64,000 nucleotides of DNA from Trichomonas vaginalis G3 (taxonomy: Eukaryota > Parabasalia > Trichomonadida > Trichomonadidae). Below the pieces are notes generated by a model. That model was given only the letters and a program-made list of their open reading frames with translations. It was not told where the DNA came from and ran no database searches. This document shows positions 41,753-50,921 of the stretch, one piece after another. Every line of letters starts with the position of its first letter. Position 1 is the stretch's first letter. The position numbers were made by a program, and so were the translations under genes. The stretch covers positions 2,294,001 to 2,358,000 of the forward strand of contig NC_067203.1 in the NCBI RefSeq assembly GCF_026262505.1, in the 5' to 3' direction.

Positions 41753-41973
41753 TTCTCCAACTCTTCTAACTTCTTCTTAAGTTCAGCAATGTTGTCCTCA
41801 TGAAGTTTAATCTTTCTCAAAATTCCTTCTTTATCTAATGGTTGCTTTATCTTTCTAAACTGAACTCTACCATCCTTCATAGTATGAATGTAAAAACCTT
41901 CTGGAATAGTTCCTGATTTAATGTATTCTACCAAAAACTTTTGTTTCATTGCTTCAGTGACTTTATTTGTCAT
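41737..41973 (-). CDS. Small-domain protein with coiled-coil end, 78 aa
   Basis: The start is placed at the ATG directly after TTTTTATTTGATTGAAATG, three codons inside the longest frame. The first 45 residues carry the small domain seen in other element proteins (FLVEYIKSGTIPEGFYIHTM, then a G-x-V-x-F-x-K strand). The last 30 are a charged coiled coil (HEDNIAELKKKLEELEKG). Its 3' end reaches into the TIR boundary. It looks whole; function unknown. Confidence 0.65.
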   Translation of the reverse strand: MTNKVTEAMKQKFLVEYIKSGTIPEGFYIHTMKDGRVQFRKIKQPLDKEGILRKIKLHEDNIAELKKKLEELEKGREL

Positions 41974-42021
41974 TTCAATCAAATAAAAATTTTAATATTA
42001 AATAAAAATAACGTTATTTTT

Positions 42022-42480
42022 TCAGTAAGGAAACGCAGGAGTTTTACGATTTATTTGTGGTGTAGGTTCTGGTTTAAATGTTGGAGTCGGTTTTGGAGTT
42101 GACTTTTGAACAGGAGTTTGTACTTCCATAGGTTCAGGAGTCATTGAAGGTGTTGTTTGTGAAGGCGTTGGTTTTGGCGATGGTGTCGGAGTTTGTTTAA
42201 CTTCAGCTACTTCAGTATTATTTACAACATTTGCTTTATTTCTTTTCAACATCATTACTGCTCCTGCTGTAGCTAGCAAACCTAGTGGGAGACCATATTT
42301 TATATAAGGACTTGACCAAATGCTATTTTTGACAGGAGCTGGTGGAACACCTAACCTTGGTGAGACTGCTCTTTGCCATTGTGCAGCTCGTAAGAAATAT
42401 TCAATAGGTGCTCCATAATCGTTTGGTAAAGTTTGTTTCATAGATGGTGAAGGTTCACGAGAGCTTGATGAAGAACTCAT
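42022..42480 (-). CDS. Pro/Thr-rich single-span membrane protein, 152 aa
   Basis: The N-terminal Ser-rich stretch and a 50-residue region are followed by a hydrophobic span (GLPLGLLATAGAVMML, about 78-93). Then comes a long Pro/Thr/Lys repeat tail (TPTPSPKPTPSQTTPSMTP), stalk-like and probably glycosylated if extracellular. It lies just downstream of the major capsid gene on the same strand, with the promoter motif TTATTTTTAAAGCTTATAAATG shared by element genes. It may be a membrane or virion stalk protein. No family recognised; looks whole. Confidence 0.65.
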   Translation of the reverse strand: MSSSSSSREPSPSMKQTLPNDYGAPIEYFLRAAQWQRAVSPRLGVPPAPVKNSIWSSPYIKYGLPLGLLATAGAVMMLKRNKANVVNNTEVAEVKQTPTPSPKPTPSQTTPSMTPEPMEVQTPVQKSTPKPTPTFKPEPTPQINRKTPAFPY

Positions 42481-42510
42481 TTATAAGCTTTAAAAATAAA
42501 CGTTCATCCT

Positions 42511-44085
42511 TTATTCCTCACTGTCGTCCGTAGCTAAGTTATAGTCATCTAATCTTATTATGGGGATGCCATTAGCACGCACCTGAATGGCAAAGCAACA
42601 ATCCCTCATAAATCCAATAAGTGGCTTTGGTACATTTTCAGTTGCTAGTTCAATAGGTCCTTTAACAGACAATTTGTATGTTATTGGAGCAGTAGATGTT
42701 TGACCTTGTTGGAAGCAAAAGTCCACTTCTGTTGGAAAACCACATAAGAAATGTGTGTTGTCATAGCTATCCCATTTATGTTCCACACTACCATCATCCA
42801 CCAATGACCTCATAACATCTTCATTAAATCCAATCATATCATTGTTTGTATTGCAGGCGTTCGCAACCATTTCATAAAATACAGGTCCATATGATTTTTC
42901 AGGTTCTGCAGGCATATTTCCATAAGCTCCCATGGAAAGCTGAAGATATTTAAACTTAGGGTTCTCAAAATTAACATAATAGTTGTCTTTCTTTCTAAAT
43001 AGTGCCCAAATACTTTTAACATTAATAGGCGTATAAGCTGCTGTAAATGTTGCACTTGAACTATCTGTATTCTTTGAGAATGAACCGTCCATAGGAATCC
43101 AATCCATAACTTTAACAGGAAAACATAAAGCCTCGTTTGTATAATGTTCTACAAGTTCTGTATAAATGTTAGGGTCTAAAGAGAATGACTTTGGATGAAT
43201 GAAACATTCATTAAAATCCATCTTTGTTCGAAATAGTTGCTGGGTTACAGTTGTAATAGTAACTGTTCCACTAGCTTCTATTGCCTTCGTTATCATAGTG
43301 AATGGTTCATTCCATGGAACAAATTTATTTGTCGGTGGATTTGAATCTGAAGCAAATGCAACTTTAAGAGTTGGATTGAAAGCAATGATATCATTTACAG
43401 ATATAGATGTGCATTGTAAGGCGTCGCTACTGAACTTTACTTTAAGCTGAATGTTACCAGCAAATGCAGGAATAAATCTTATAGCTTCTAATGGAAGGAA
43501 TCTTCTAACAGGAATTCTTAAACGAAGCTTAAAATCAAATGATTTTCCTGCTGTAATTGGACCACTAACAATTTGTCCTGTTCTGCATGTTCCCGAATGA
43601 CTCCATACATCTTCATGTCGAGTCTTTGAGAAAACATCTACTTTCTTTATTTGTTCGGTAGTTTGTGAGTTTGAAGTTATATATGCTTCTTCTCTTGCGT
43701 TGTCTTGAGAATATACGATACGACCATTTGCAAGGATTTGATATCCAGCAACTGCATAGAAAGCGTCATCGAAACCAATCCAAAATCCTGGTGGGTTTGT
43801 TTTATTGGAACCTGAACCAATTTCTTTATCTACAATAAATTGACCTTCCATCTTATACGTAATGAATGTATTGTAAAGGTCCAACATATTTTCACCAGGA
43901 GGTGAGAGATTGAATGTTACCCATGTGTTATCTTTAGCAGTTCCAGGTTGTGATGGAATCTTTGCGTCAGAATATTTTCTATTAGTGTCACCAATTTGAA
44001 CTGCATTGTCTATGATATCGAAATATGAGCGAATCTGATGAATATGCTCTGCTGGAGTAAATTCGTTTAGCTGTTCGTTCTGCAT
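42511..44085 (-). CDS. Major capsid protein (double jelly-roll type)
   Basis: A 524-aa protein with the strand-rich layout and length of Polinton/virophage major capsid proteins. Indicative blocks are NTWVTFNLSPPGENMLDLYN near residue 53, FKLRLRIPVRRFLPLEAIRF near 185-204 followed by NIQLKVKFSS (end of the first jelly roll), and the second roll with VKSIWALFRK and a Cys/Phe-rich end. The assignment rests on family resemblance, length and position next to other structural genes. The promoter motif ATTTTTATCTGAAGTAAATA precedes the ATG. It looks whole. Confidence 0.75.
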   Translation of the reverse strand: MQNEQLNEFTPAEHIHQIRSYFDIIDNAVQIGDTNRKYSDAKIPSQPGTAKDNTWVTFNLSPPGENMLDLYNTFITYKMEGQFIVDKEIGSGSNKTNPPGFWIGFDDAFYAVAGYQILANGRIVYSQDNAREEAYITSNSQTTEQIKKVDVFSKTRHEDVWSHSGTCRTGQIVSGPITAGKSFDFKLRLRIPVRRFLPLEAIRFIPAFAGNIQLKVKFSSDALQCTSISVNDIIAFNPTLKVAFASDSNPPTNKFVPWNEPFTMITKAIEASGTVTITTVTQQLFRTKMDFNECFIHPKSFSLDPNIYTELVEHYTNEALCFPVKVMDWIPMDGSFSKNTDSSSATFTAAYTPINVKSIWALFRKKDNYYVNFENPKFKYLQLSMGAYGNMPAEPEKSYGPVFYEMVANACNTNNDMIGFNEDVMRSLVDDGSVEHKWDSYDNTHFLCGFPTEVDFCFQQGQTSTAPITYKLSVKGPIELATENVPKPLIGFMRDCCFAIQVRANGIPIIRLDDYNLATDDSEE

Positions 44086-44112
44086 GTATTTACTTCAGAT
44101 AAAAATATCTAT
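44086..44112 (-). promoter_or_regulatory. Promoter motif of the major capsid gene
   Basis: On the minus strand, ATTTTTATCTGAAGTAAATA ends three bases before the capsid ATG. It is one of the best matches to the element-wide TTTTTATC/T-N-TAAAT pattern. Confidence 0.5.
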
Positions 44113-44550
44113 TTACTTCATTATTCTCACTCTTCTTCTTGGCATTCGTGGTGGAAGTTGTTTCTTGACATTTTCAATGAACTGTACATTCTCTTTTGTC
44201 TCAACTTCTTTCACTGGCGGGTCAGGATTCTTTGACTCGGTTTGTTTTTCAATGAAATTCACGAACTTTGCAATAAGCTCTTGGTTCGTTATTGAAAGTA
44301 CATCTGGCTTCTTTTCTTCTGGTTCTTTTGGTGGCTCAGTTTGAACAGAAGGTTTTATATGGGCTTCGTGGTCTTCACCCTCGGTGCCATGCACCTTAAT
44401 GTTGTCGCTCTCTGCATTCGCTAATGGAACCTTTCTTTTTCTTACGTATATTTTACCATCTTTACTCTGACTTACGTAATAGAAAGGATGTTGTATTCCT
44501 CTTGCGTCATTTAATATAATAGACTCTCGCTCTGATTTTGACAAGCTCAT
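44113..44550 (-). CDS. Small-domain protein with Pro/Glu-rich linker, 145 aa
   Basis: The N-terminal 45 residues form the small domain shared with 8999-9350 and 41737-41973 (ESIILNDARG...HPFYYVSQSKDGKIYVRK). A Glu/Pro-rich linker (PPKEPEEKKPD), a helical stretch (NQELIAKFVNFIEKQ) and a very basic tail (PPRMPRRRVRIMK) follow. The basic end may bind DNA in the virion core. It looks whole; function unknown. Confidence 0.6.
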   Translation of the reverse strand: MSLSKSERESIILNDARGIQHPFYYVSQSKDGKIYVRKRKVPLANAESDNIKVHGTEGEDHEAHIKPSVQTEPPKEPEEKKPDVLSITNQELIAKFVNFIEKQTESKNPDPPVKEVETKENVQFIENVKKQLPPRMPRRRVRIMK

Positions 44551-44595
44551 TTTACATCGGTTAAAGTTTTAATTTTGTTTTTTATCTGCAGTCAA

Positions 44596-44856
44596 ATGAC
44601 TCAGACAAGTCATATGGACAAGACCCAAGGGGTCATAGATGTTGAAGCATTGAAGAAAGAAATTCGCGAGCAAATTTTATCCGAACTGAAGGAACAAAAA
44701 CAAGAACAAAAGCCAGAGAGACCAAAGAGAAAACTTAGTGAAAAACAACTTGCTGCATTAGCTGCTGGAAGACAAAAGAACCCACGTTTGCTGGCGAAGA
44801 AAGCTAGAGAAGAAGCTGAAGCAAAAGCTAAAGAAGCTGAAGCAAAGAAAGAGTAA
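44596..44856 (+). CDS. Lys/Glu/Ala-rich helical protein, 86 aa
   Basis: The start is set at the ATG following TTTTTTATCTGCAGTCAAATG, seven codons inside the longest frame. The protein is one long charged helix: DVEALKKEIREQILSELKEQ, a basic RPKRKLSEKQLAALAAGRQK, and an Ala/Glu/Lys tail. It resembles small DNA-condensing or scaffold proteins in composition only. It is divergent from the preceding gene; looks whole. Confidence 0.6.
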   Translation: MTQTSHMDKTQGVIDVEALKKEIREQILSELKEQKQEQKPERPKRKLSEKQLAALAAGRQKNPRLLAKKAREEAEAKAKEAEAKKE

Positions 44857-44880
44857 ATGGTTTATTTTTATCCGAATTAA

Positions 44881-45738
44881 ATGTATAGACAAATACCTTT
44901 AACTGTTGCGTTCAGTAGTGAAAACCCTGACGTCAAAATAAAGGGGAACAGAGTAACGTTTAAGTTTCCAACAGACTGGATTGTGAACATAAATGAAGAG
45001 AAGTACATTGGCATAACATCTATGTATATAACACGTGCTTTTAGAAAGGTTGACTTTATACTTCAAGTCGAGATAGAAAATGACGAACAGTCTTTAAGCG
45101 CCCAAAACATTCACATATACAAATACTTTAAAGACGATACAACATTGTTGCAATGTATGATTTCATTTAATGAGATGTTCGAGAAAAAGTTCAACATTGA
45201 AGTACAAACTTTACAGCCTTTACGTGAGTTTCTTGCACAACTGAAGGAAGAAGGTAGTCGGCCACAACTTATAGACTTTCATTATGAATTTAATGAAAAT
45301 GAAGATGGAACTCATGACTGTCAGTTTGTTATATATTCACCATTCAATGAAGTAGCTAAAAAGAAAGAAAATCCATTACGTATAAGGTTTCAAATCTCTG
45401 AACCCAATGATGATTTCAAGAATGTTTTCAATTATGATGCAATGCTTCCGAGGAAAAATGAATTTTCAAAGATTGTAACACCTGGCATTTGGGATAGAAA
45501 GCAAGCTATATTATATTCAAACTTAAGTAAGGGAGTTGAAAATGAGTTCATTGGTCATACAAGAACTTCACCACTTCCTAACCCTAAATACTATAAATTA
45601 ACTGGCTTCAATCGTGAGTTTTGGATAGACATGTTCTCCACTCATGACCATAACTGCCCAGTGTTCTTACCTCCAGACCATAAGGACTGTCTCTATATTG
45701 AAGCACAACTCTTAAACTCTACCATTGCAGTATTGTAA
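44881..45738 (+). CDS. Minor capsid (penton-like) protein, 285 aa
   Basis: A strand-rich protein with an early block VTFKFPTDWIVNI...KYIGITSMYITRAF. That block parallels the YRFDYPxRWL...KAIGFRR block of the element A penton-like family. The C-terminal half has GFNREFWIDMFSTHDHNCPV. With size and position beside the capsid gene, this suggests the minor capsid/penton protein of Polintons. Promoter TATTTTTATCCGAATTAAATG. It looks whole. Confidence 0.6.
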   Translation: MYRQIPLTVAFSSENPDVKIKGNRVTFKFPTDWIVNINEEKYIGITSMYITRAFRKVDFILQVEIENDEQSLSAQNIHIYKYFKDDTTLLQCMISFNEMFEKKFNIEVQTLQPLREFLAQLKEEGSRPQLIDFHYEFNENEDGTHDCQFVIYSPFNEVAKKKENPLRIRFQISEPNDDFKNVFNYDAMLPRKNEFSKIVTPGIWDRKQAILYSNLSKGVENEFIGHTRTSPLPNPKYYKLTGFNREFWIDMFSTHDHNCPVFLPPDHKDCLYIEAQLLNSTIAVL

Positions 45739-45817
45739 ATGACCACATGGGCTTCGCCCTTGCCGCTAGTTTTATTTTTATCACGAATGACCTCATTGCT
45801 GACAAAAATAAATGACC
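45739..45817. other. Convergent 3' ends with GC hairpin
   Basis: The 79-bp gap between the penton-like gene and the convergent polymerase contains GGGCTTCGCCC (45757-45767), a small perfect hairpin with a TTCG-type loop. Confidence 0.5.
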
Positions 45818-48800
45818 TCAGAACTTCAACTTACGAATAAAGCTTGTTTTAGTCGTTATTGAGAAGTTAAACTTCTCTTCAAAGCAAGGTTGACATGACT
45901 TACATAAGTCAAATCCAATCTCTTGACCATCATAAAGTGCTTTATATAACTTCATAACACTGAACTCAGAGTCTTTGTCAAATTTTCCTTGCGGAACCAT
46001 TAAACCTTTATCTTCATCATAGAAACACTGAACAGAGTCAGGAAACATTTCATTAGCGGTTAAAGCAATAACATCTTGCTTCACGCCTTTCATTCTGCAG
46101 TGAAATGCAACTTCATTTAAATCATTCGTGAGTAAGTCTATGTAAGTCTTCTTTCCACAAAATATTGACTTGTATGCTAAACTTTGTTTTCCAGGTGTTA
46201 TTTCTGCGAAGTCAGAATGAAATTGACCAAGGTTTTTACCAATGAGAACTCTTCCATAACGTTTCTCAAACTCTTCAGCTAAACGAGGGATATCTTCATT
46301 GTAGAGATGCATACTGTCCGTATCGCTATAAAAGATGTCCATTCCTAAGTCTTCAGCAGTACAGAATACTTCACACATTATTCTCTTCGACATAGACAGA
46401 ATGTTAACACCAAGTGGGCAAAAGTTAAAGTGTCTGCAAATGCTTTTGGTTAGCTTGAAAATAGTTTTATCTGAACCATCCAAACCTTCGAACTTCACTA
46501 TATGGTTGTAGTTTCTTATAGCATATCTTATAGCATCTTTGTCATCTACTATGGTTATTTTTGACTCAATAGGAGATAGAATAGTTTTGCCATAAATACT
46601 GTTCAGAATGAGCTTTATATTTTCTTGCAAAGGATTTCCTTCTTTCTTATACTTTAACCTTAACTCAAACAACTTCTTTACTTCATCTCTTATTCTAATA
46701 TCTCTGTTTCCATCGTAATAGTATCCTTGCAACACTTCACATTTGACACCTTGATATTTTATGAGGTCTTGTAATGTTATATGGTCAACATACATTAAAC
46801 AGCAAGTGTTTGAACTTCTGGGAACGTTAAGTTCTGGATTTAGTTCAGGGTCACAAACTATTAAAGGAAAGTGTCTATGTATTCCAATCTCTGTTATCTT
46901 AATGAGAACAAAGAAGCCGGACATAAACTTTTCACCAATGGGTTCCTTTTGGTCGTCATCGAATAAATGTCTCATGAGATACTCTGTGCTTAACATCTCA
47001 TCCTTCAATACTTTTGGAATTCCTTCTAAAGTATAAAGTCTGGCGATAGCTGAGGGATATAATGAAACAGCATCGAAGTCAGCAATGAGTTTCTTTTCGC
47101 TCTTTTGTTTCATGTTATCTGACAGCATACATCTTCCACCTTGAATACAGCGTGAAATAAATTCTCTTGGTTTATTTGAGAGGTCATATAAATTTCCATT
47201 CGGGAAGTACACTCTGTTCTCAAACAATTTGTTAGCAATAGAACAAATACTAACGTAGTCATATACGTTTAAATCAAACTCTTTCAATAAGTCATTGCGG
47301 AACTTTACAAAACCTTCTCTTAAAATTCTTACATCTTGTTTGCAGTAAAACGTGCTATATTTTTCTAAGTCGAAATGGTTTTCATCTATTCTGCAACCTT
47401 TGATGGAATCTATGTTTTTCATAAATGTATCTGCATCCTTGACAAACTTACAAGCTTTAGAAATGACACCAGTTCTGTTGTCATTTGCTAACAAAGTACT
47501 GCTGTAGTAGTTATATGGAAATACTTCTTTCGGTCCTGTTTGTAAGTTAAACATAGCAGGAAATAGTTTAAGTTTCTTATTTATAACACTGTAAGAGTCT
47601 TTTATAATAATTGCCCTTCCTTTATATAAGCCAGTTATTTGCATTGTTCGTGAACCTTTAATGATGGGAGTTCCTTTCACTTCTGTCATGTGTCTTAAGA
47701 TGAAGTTTATATCATAGCTGAGGTTATGGAAATATATTAAACTCTTGTCAGGAAGTCGTTCCAAAAATTCTGTTGCACAGTTCTGACCCCAAATGCTTTC
47801 ACTCACTGAACCATCTTCACTGTCGTAACATATGTTAAAAGCTTTATGAAAGCCATCGGTACTACACTCAAAGTCAGCAAAGAAAACGTGCTCAGGAATG
47901 AACTTGCACTTATTTTTATTTACTTCTTTTGACTCGGCTTTCTTCTTCAGTTGTACACAATACTTTGGAGCATATGTCAAATCTTTAAATGGTGCAAGGT
48001 TCTGTTTATATAAGTCAGTCGTATATGTGAAAAGTTCTCCATAAGAAATAGGTTCGAAATATTTGCACTCCCACAATGTTTTCATAACATCCCATAACGG
48101 TGTAGTTCTATCCATGCGAACAATGTATTTACCATCTCTCATTGTATATATTTTCATCTGTTTCTCAATGTTCATTCCACCACAAGCTTTGAGAATTTCT
48201 TTATAGTTTCGAATGAAATATGTTGTCATTGGAAGTCTTTCATTTAACATGTAGTGGTCTTCAACAAGAAGTAAGTCAATAGTTCGAACAGTTTCACATT
48301 CTTTTGGTATGTATCTCTTTATTTCATTATGTCTTGAGTCATTGAAGTAACCAATGGTAACATTAAATGCTATACCTGTTGCGTCAGAAATTTCTTGTAC
48401 TTTACTTTGAGGAAAGTCTCTAACACGAATGACTTCTCTCATGTGGTCAATAGTTTCTTCATTTACTCCAGCCTGAATGCAAGCATAAACGAAGCAGTTA
48501 TCTTCTGTCATAAGTGTTGCAGTTCTTTTGTTCAGTTCATTGAAGATTTGGTAGCGTTCAAGATTTATAGGTAATGTGCAAAGATACTTCCAGAACTGAC
48601 CGCTTCTCTTCTTATAAAACTTCTTTTCACCATTATCTTTCCAAAAGCTTTCTATAAGTGCTGGGTTTCCTGTTTGCTTAAGAGCTTCCAAAATGGCTTT
48701 CTGGTCATTTGTCAGTGTGCTTTCATCTCTATATGGTCTCTTTTTTGGTTTGCCTTTCTTTACATCTGACATCGTTAAGCCTTCATATTCTGTTAAATCA

Positions 48801-49597
48801 TACATCTTTATTTCAGTAAGATTCTTTATGTTTGTCAAGAAGAAGTCATAGTGCATTTCAACAATACCTGCAGCATTTGCTTCTATCTCTGATATAAAGT
48901 TCTCCTTCAAGAGCTGATGTAGTAATGTTCCAATATTATTGAGGTTTAACGTAGAACATTCATACTTTCCACCAAGTTTATAACATACCATCCATCTTTG
49001 TTGGGAGTTTATTTTAATCTTCTCTAAGAGTCTCATGAAAACCTTACCGAAATGTTTGTGTAAGTAGTCTCTGTTTGGTTCATCTAAAGCTTCGATGTTA
49101 AAGTCAATGAGTCTATTGCCTGACTTCACATTTCTCTTCCTATTCTCTTCATCTTTCTTTAACCATCTCTCACCTTCTTTTGGTTTGTCGTCAATGGAAC
49201 GAATGACATCGTTAGCTTTGCGAACTTGTTCTATAGCACTTTTAAACATCTCTCTTCTCTGTTGTTTCAGTGTGTCGTCTCTTCTTCTTGTTTCACCAAC
49301 GTTCGCATTTGTTATGTCAAACATTTCTCTTCTTACTTCATGTGGTACTGAACGTCTATGATATAAGTCAATAGCAACGTCATTTAAAGGAAATGCTCTT
49401 ACATGGACTTCGTCCTCGCCGCGTTGCGGCTTTATGAACTCATGAATTCTATCATAACTTATTGCACCATTGTACTCTTTAATGAAGTCAGCGAGTGCTT
49501 TTTTGTTTGTTGCGTAATGCTTTGCTACTTCTATGTTAGCTTCTGTAAGAAGTTGTTTTATTTCCGAGTGTTCTAACTTAGACAACTTCCGATACAT
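45818..49597 (-). CDS. Protein-primed family B DNA polymerase (pPolB)
   Basis: The start is set at the ATG at 49595-49597 (MYRKLSKLEH), which follows TTTTTTATTTCCTACTAAAG. A longer frame adds 33 residues without support. The 1259-aa protein has 3'-5' exonuclease motifs FADFECSTDG (about 570), HNLSYDINF (about 622) and YCKQDVRIL (about 755). Its polymerase motifs are DFDAVSLYPS (A, about 845), KLILNSIYGK (B, about 1000) and YSDTDS (C, about 1090). The long N-terminal region before the exonuclease is usual for Maverick polymerases and may include priming functions. It replicates the linear element DNA. It looks whole. Confidence 0.93.
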   Translation of the reverse strand: MYRKLSKLEHSEIKQLLTEANIEVAKHYATNKKALADFIKEYNGAISYDRIHEFIKPQRGEDEVHVRAFPLNDVAIDLYHRRSVPHEVRREMFDITNANVGETRRRDDTLKQQRREMFKSAIEQVRKANDVIRSIDDKPKEGERWLKKDEENRKRNVKSGNRLIDFNIEALDEPNRDYLHKHFGKVFMRLLEKIKINSQQRWMVCYKLGGKYECSTLNLNNIGTLLHQLLKENFISEIEANAAGIVEMHYDFFLTNIKNLTEIKMYDLTEYEGLTMSDVKKGKPKKRPYRDESTLTNDQKAILEALKQTGNPALIESFWKDNGEKKFYKKRSGQFWKYLCTLPINLERYQIFNELNKRTATLMTEDNCFVYACIQAGVNEETIDHMREVIRVRDFPQSKVQEISDATGIAFNVTIGYFNDSRHNEIKRYIPKECETVRTIDLLLVEDHYMLNERLPMTTYFIRNYKEILKACGGMNIEKQMKIYTMRDGKYIVRMDRTTPLWDVMKTLWECKYFEPISYGELFTYTTDLYKQNLAPFKDLTYAPKYCVQLKKKAESKEVNKNKCKFIPEHVFFADFECSTDGFHKAFNICYDSEDGSVSESIWGQNCATEFLERLPDKSLIYFHNLSYDINFILRHMTEVKGTPIIKGSRTMQITGLYKGRAIIIKDSYSVINKKLKLFPAMFNLQTGPKEVFPYNYYSSTLLANDNRTGVISKACKFVKDADTFMKNIDSIKGCRIDENHFDLEKYSTFYCKQDVRILREGFVKFRNDLLKEFDLNVYDYVSICSIANKLFENRVYFPNGNLYDLSNKPREFISRCIQGGRCMLSDNMKQKSEKKLIADFDAVSLYPSAIARLYTLEGIPKVLKDEMLSTEYLMRHLFDDDQKEPIGEKFMSGFFVLIKITEIGIHRHFPLIVCDPELNPELNVPRSSNTCCLMYVDHITLQDLIKYQGVKCEVLQGYYYDGNRDIRIRDEVKKLFELRLKYKKEGNPLQENIKLILNSIYGKTILSPIESKITIVDDKDAIRYAIRNYNHIVKFEGLDGSDKTIFKLTKSICRHFNFCPLGVNILSMSKRIMCEVFCTAEDLGMDIFYSDTDSMHLYNEDIPRLAEEFEKRYGRVLIGKNLGQFHSDFAEITPGKQSLAYKSIFCGKKTYIDLLTNDLNEVAFHCRMKGVKQDVIALTANEMFPDSVQCFYDEDKGLMVPQGKFDKDSEFSVMKLYKALYDGQEIGFDLCKSCQPCFEEKFNFSITTKTSFIRKLKF

Positions 49598-49685
49598 CTT
49601 TAGTAGGAAATAAAAAAATTTCTTAGAAAAAATTAGCTTAGATTTTTTAAGGTTAGTTTTAAAATATTTCAAACTTTTTATTATA
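49598..49685. promoter_or_regulatory. Divergent promoter region of pPolB and the 156-aa gene
   Basis: This 88-bp A/T-rich gap carries TTTTTTATTTCCTACTAAAG towards the polymerase and ACTTTTTATTATAATG towards the 156-aa gene. Confidence 0.5.
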
Positions 49686-50156
49686 ATGAAACACATGCAA
49701 GATTACAAGTTCTTTTCATACAATGCTCTCGCTACTGCCATCAAGAATGAGTTCAGTAACGCGATAAATGTGAACGTTATATTCAATAAAAAGTCTGTGA
49801 AAGGATTATATACATCGTTTGTTAAACCATATGCTATCGTTATTGACAGAAAACGTTACACACCACATGAAATAGCAGTATTACTTAAACATAAAGGAAT
49901 ATATGTAAATATTAAAGATTCTCATTATACGATTATGAAGAACTCTAACGTTGAATTTTTCAGCATTGTTTTAGATTTAACGCAGCAGAAAGAATTCAAG
50001 AAAGGAGAAAATGTCGTTAAATATTATCCTTCATCTCTGAGGATGATAACGAATAAAGATACACTCCATAAAATCCTACCAAAGGTTGAAGAAGCTTCTA
50101 TTGACATTGACGAAGGAAGTGAAATGGTTGAAGAAATTGACCCTGAAGCTATTTAA
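49686..50156 (+). CDS. Unknown 156-aa protein
   Basis: The protein has an aromatic, basic N-terminal half (YKFFSYNALATAIKNEF, KKSVKGLYTSFVKPYAIVID) and an acidic tail (SIDIDEGSEMVEEIDPE). It is divergent from pPolB, so a replication accessory role such as single-strand or terminal binding is possible, but no domain is recognised. It looks whole. Confidence 0.6.
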   Translation: MKHMQDYKFFSYNALATAIKNEFSNAINVNVIFNKKSVKGLYTSFVKPYAIVIDRKRYTPHEIAVLLKHKGIYVNIKDSHYTIMKNSNVEFFSIVLDLTQQKEFKKGENVVKYYPSSLRMITNKDTLHKILPKVEEASIDIDEGSEMVEEIDPEAI

Positions 50157-50200
50157 GCAAAAATATATTTTTGGTTAGTCTTCATATCGACATTTTACAA

Positions 50201-50909
50201 CAATTAAATGGTAAAAACAAAATAAACTTGACGAAGTGAAGATTTGCACTTCGTTTAAAATACACTATTTTTGTGTTATGAGTGACGAAGTGAAGATTTG
50301 CACTTCGTTTAAAATACACTATTTTTGTGTTATGAGTGACGAAGTGAAGATTTGCACTTCGTTTAAAATACACTATTTTTGTGTTATGAGTGACGAAGTG
50401 AAGATTTGCACTTCGTTTAAAATACACTATTTTTGTGTTATGAGTGACGAAGTGAAGATTTGCACTTCGTTTAAAATACACTATTTTTGTGTTATGAGTG
50501 ACGAAGTGAAGATTTGCACTTCGTTTAAAATACACTATTTTTGTGTTATGAGTGACGAAGTGAAGATTTGCACTTCGTTTAAAATACACTATTTTTGTGT
50601 TATGAGTGACGAAGTGAAGATTTGCACTTCGTTTAAAATACACTATTTTTGTGTTATGAGTGACGAAGTGAAGATTTGCACTTCGTTTAAAATACACTAT
50701 TTTTGTGTTATGAGTGACGAAGTGAAGATTTGCACTTCGTTTAAAATACACTATTTTTGTGTTATGAGTGACGAAGTGAAGATTTGCACTTCGTTTAAAA
50801 TACACTATTTTTGTGTTATGAGTGACGAAGTGAAGATTTGCACTTCGTCAATTATGTTCGACATGGAGCGTTTATGGAAACAATTAAATGGTAAAAACAA
50901 AATAAACTT
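50201..50909. repeat. Twelve-hairpin array, 54-bp period, flanked by a 29-bp direct repeat
   Basis: Eleven exact 54-bp units plus a partial twelfth run from 50230 to 50849. Each holds ACGAAGTG-AAGATTTG-CACTTCGT, a perfect 8-bp stem with 8-base loop, then an A/T-rich spacer. A 29-bp sequence (CAATTAAATGGTAAAAACAA and 9 more bases) flanks the array at 50201-50229 and 50881-50909. The array lies between the convergent 156-aa and KilA-N genes. Because 54 is a multiple of three, both strands read open, but I do not regard them as genes. Confidence 0.92.
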
Positions 50910-50921
50910 ACCGATATTTTT

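Noticed and set aside
46761-47036. Antisense frames within the polymerase, capsid, kinase and transporter genes
   Set aside because: They overlap well-supported genes in other frames and have no independent features.
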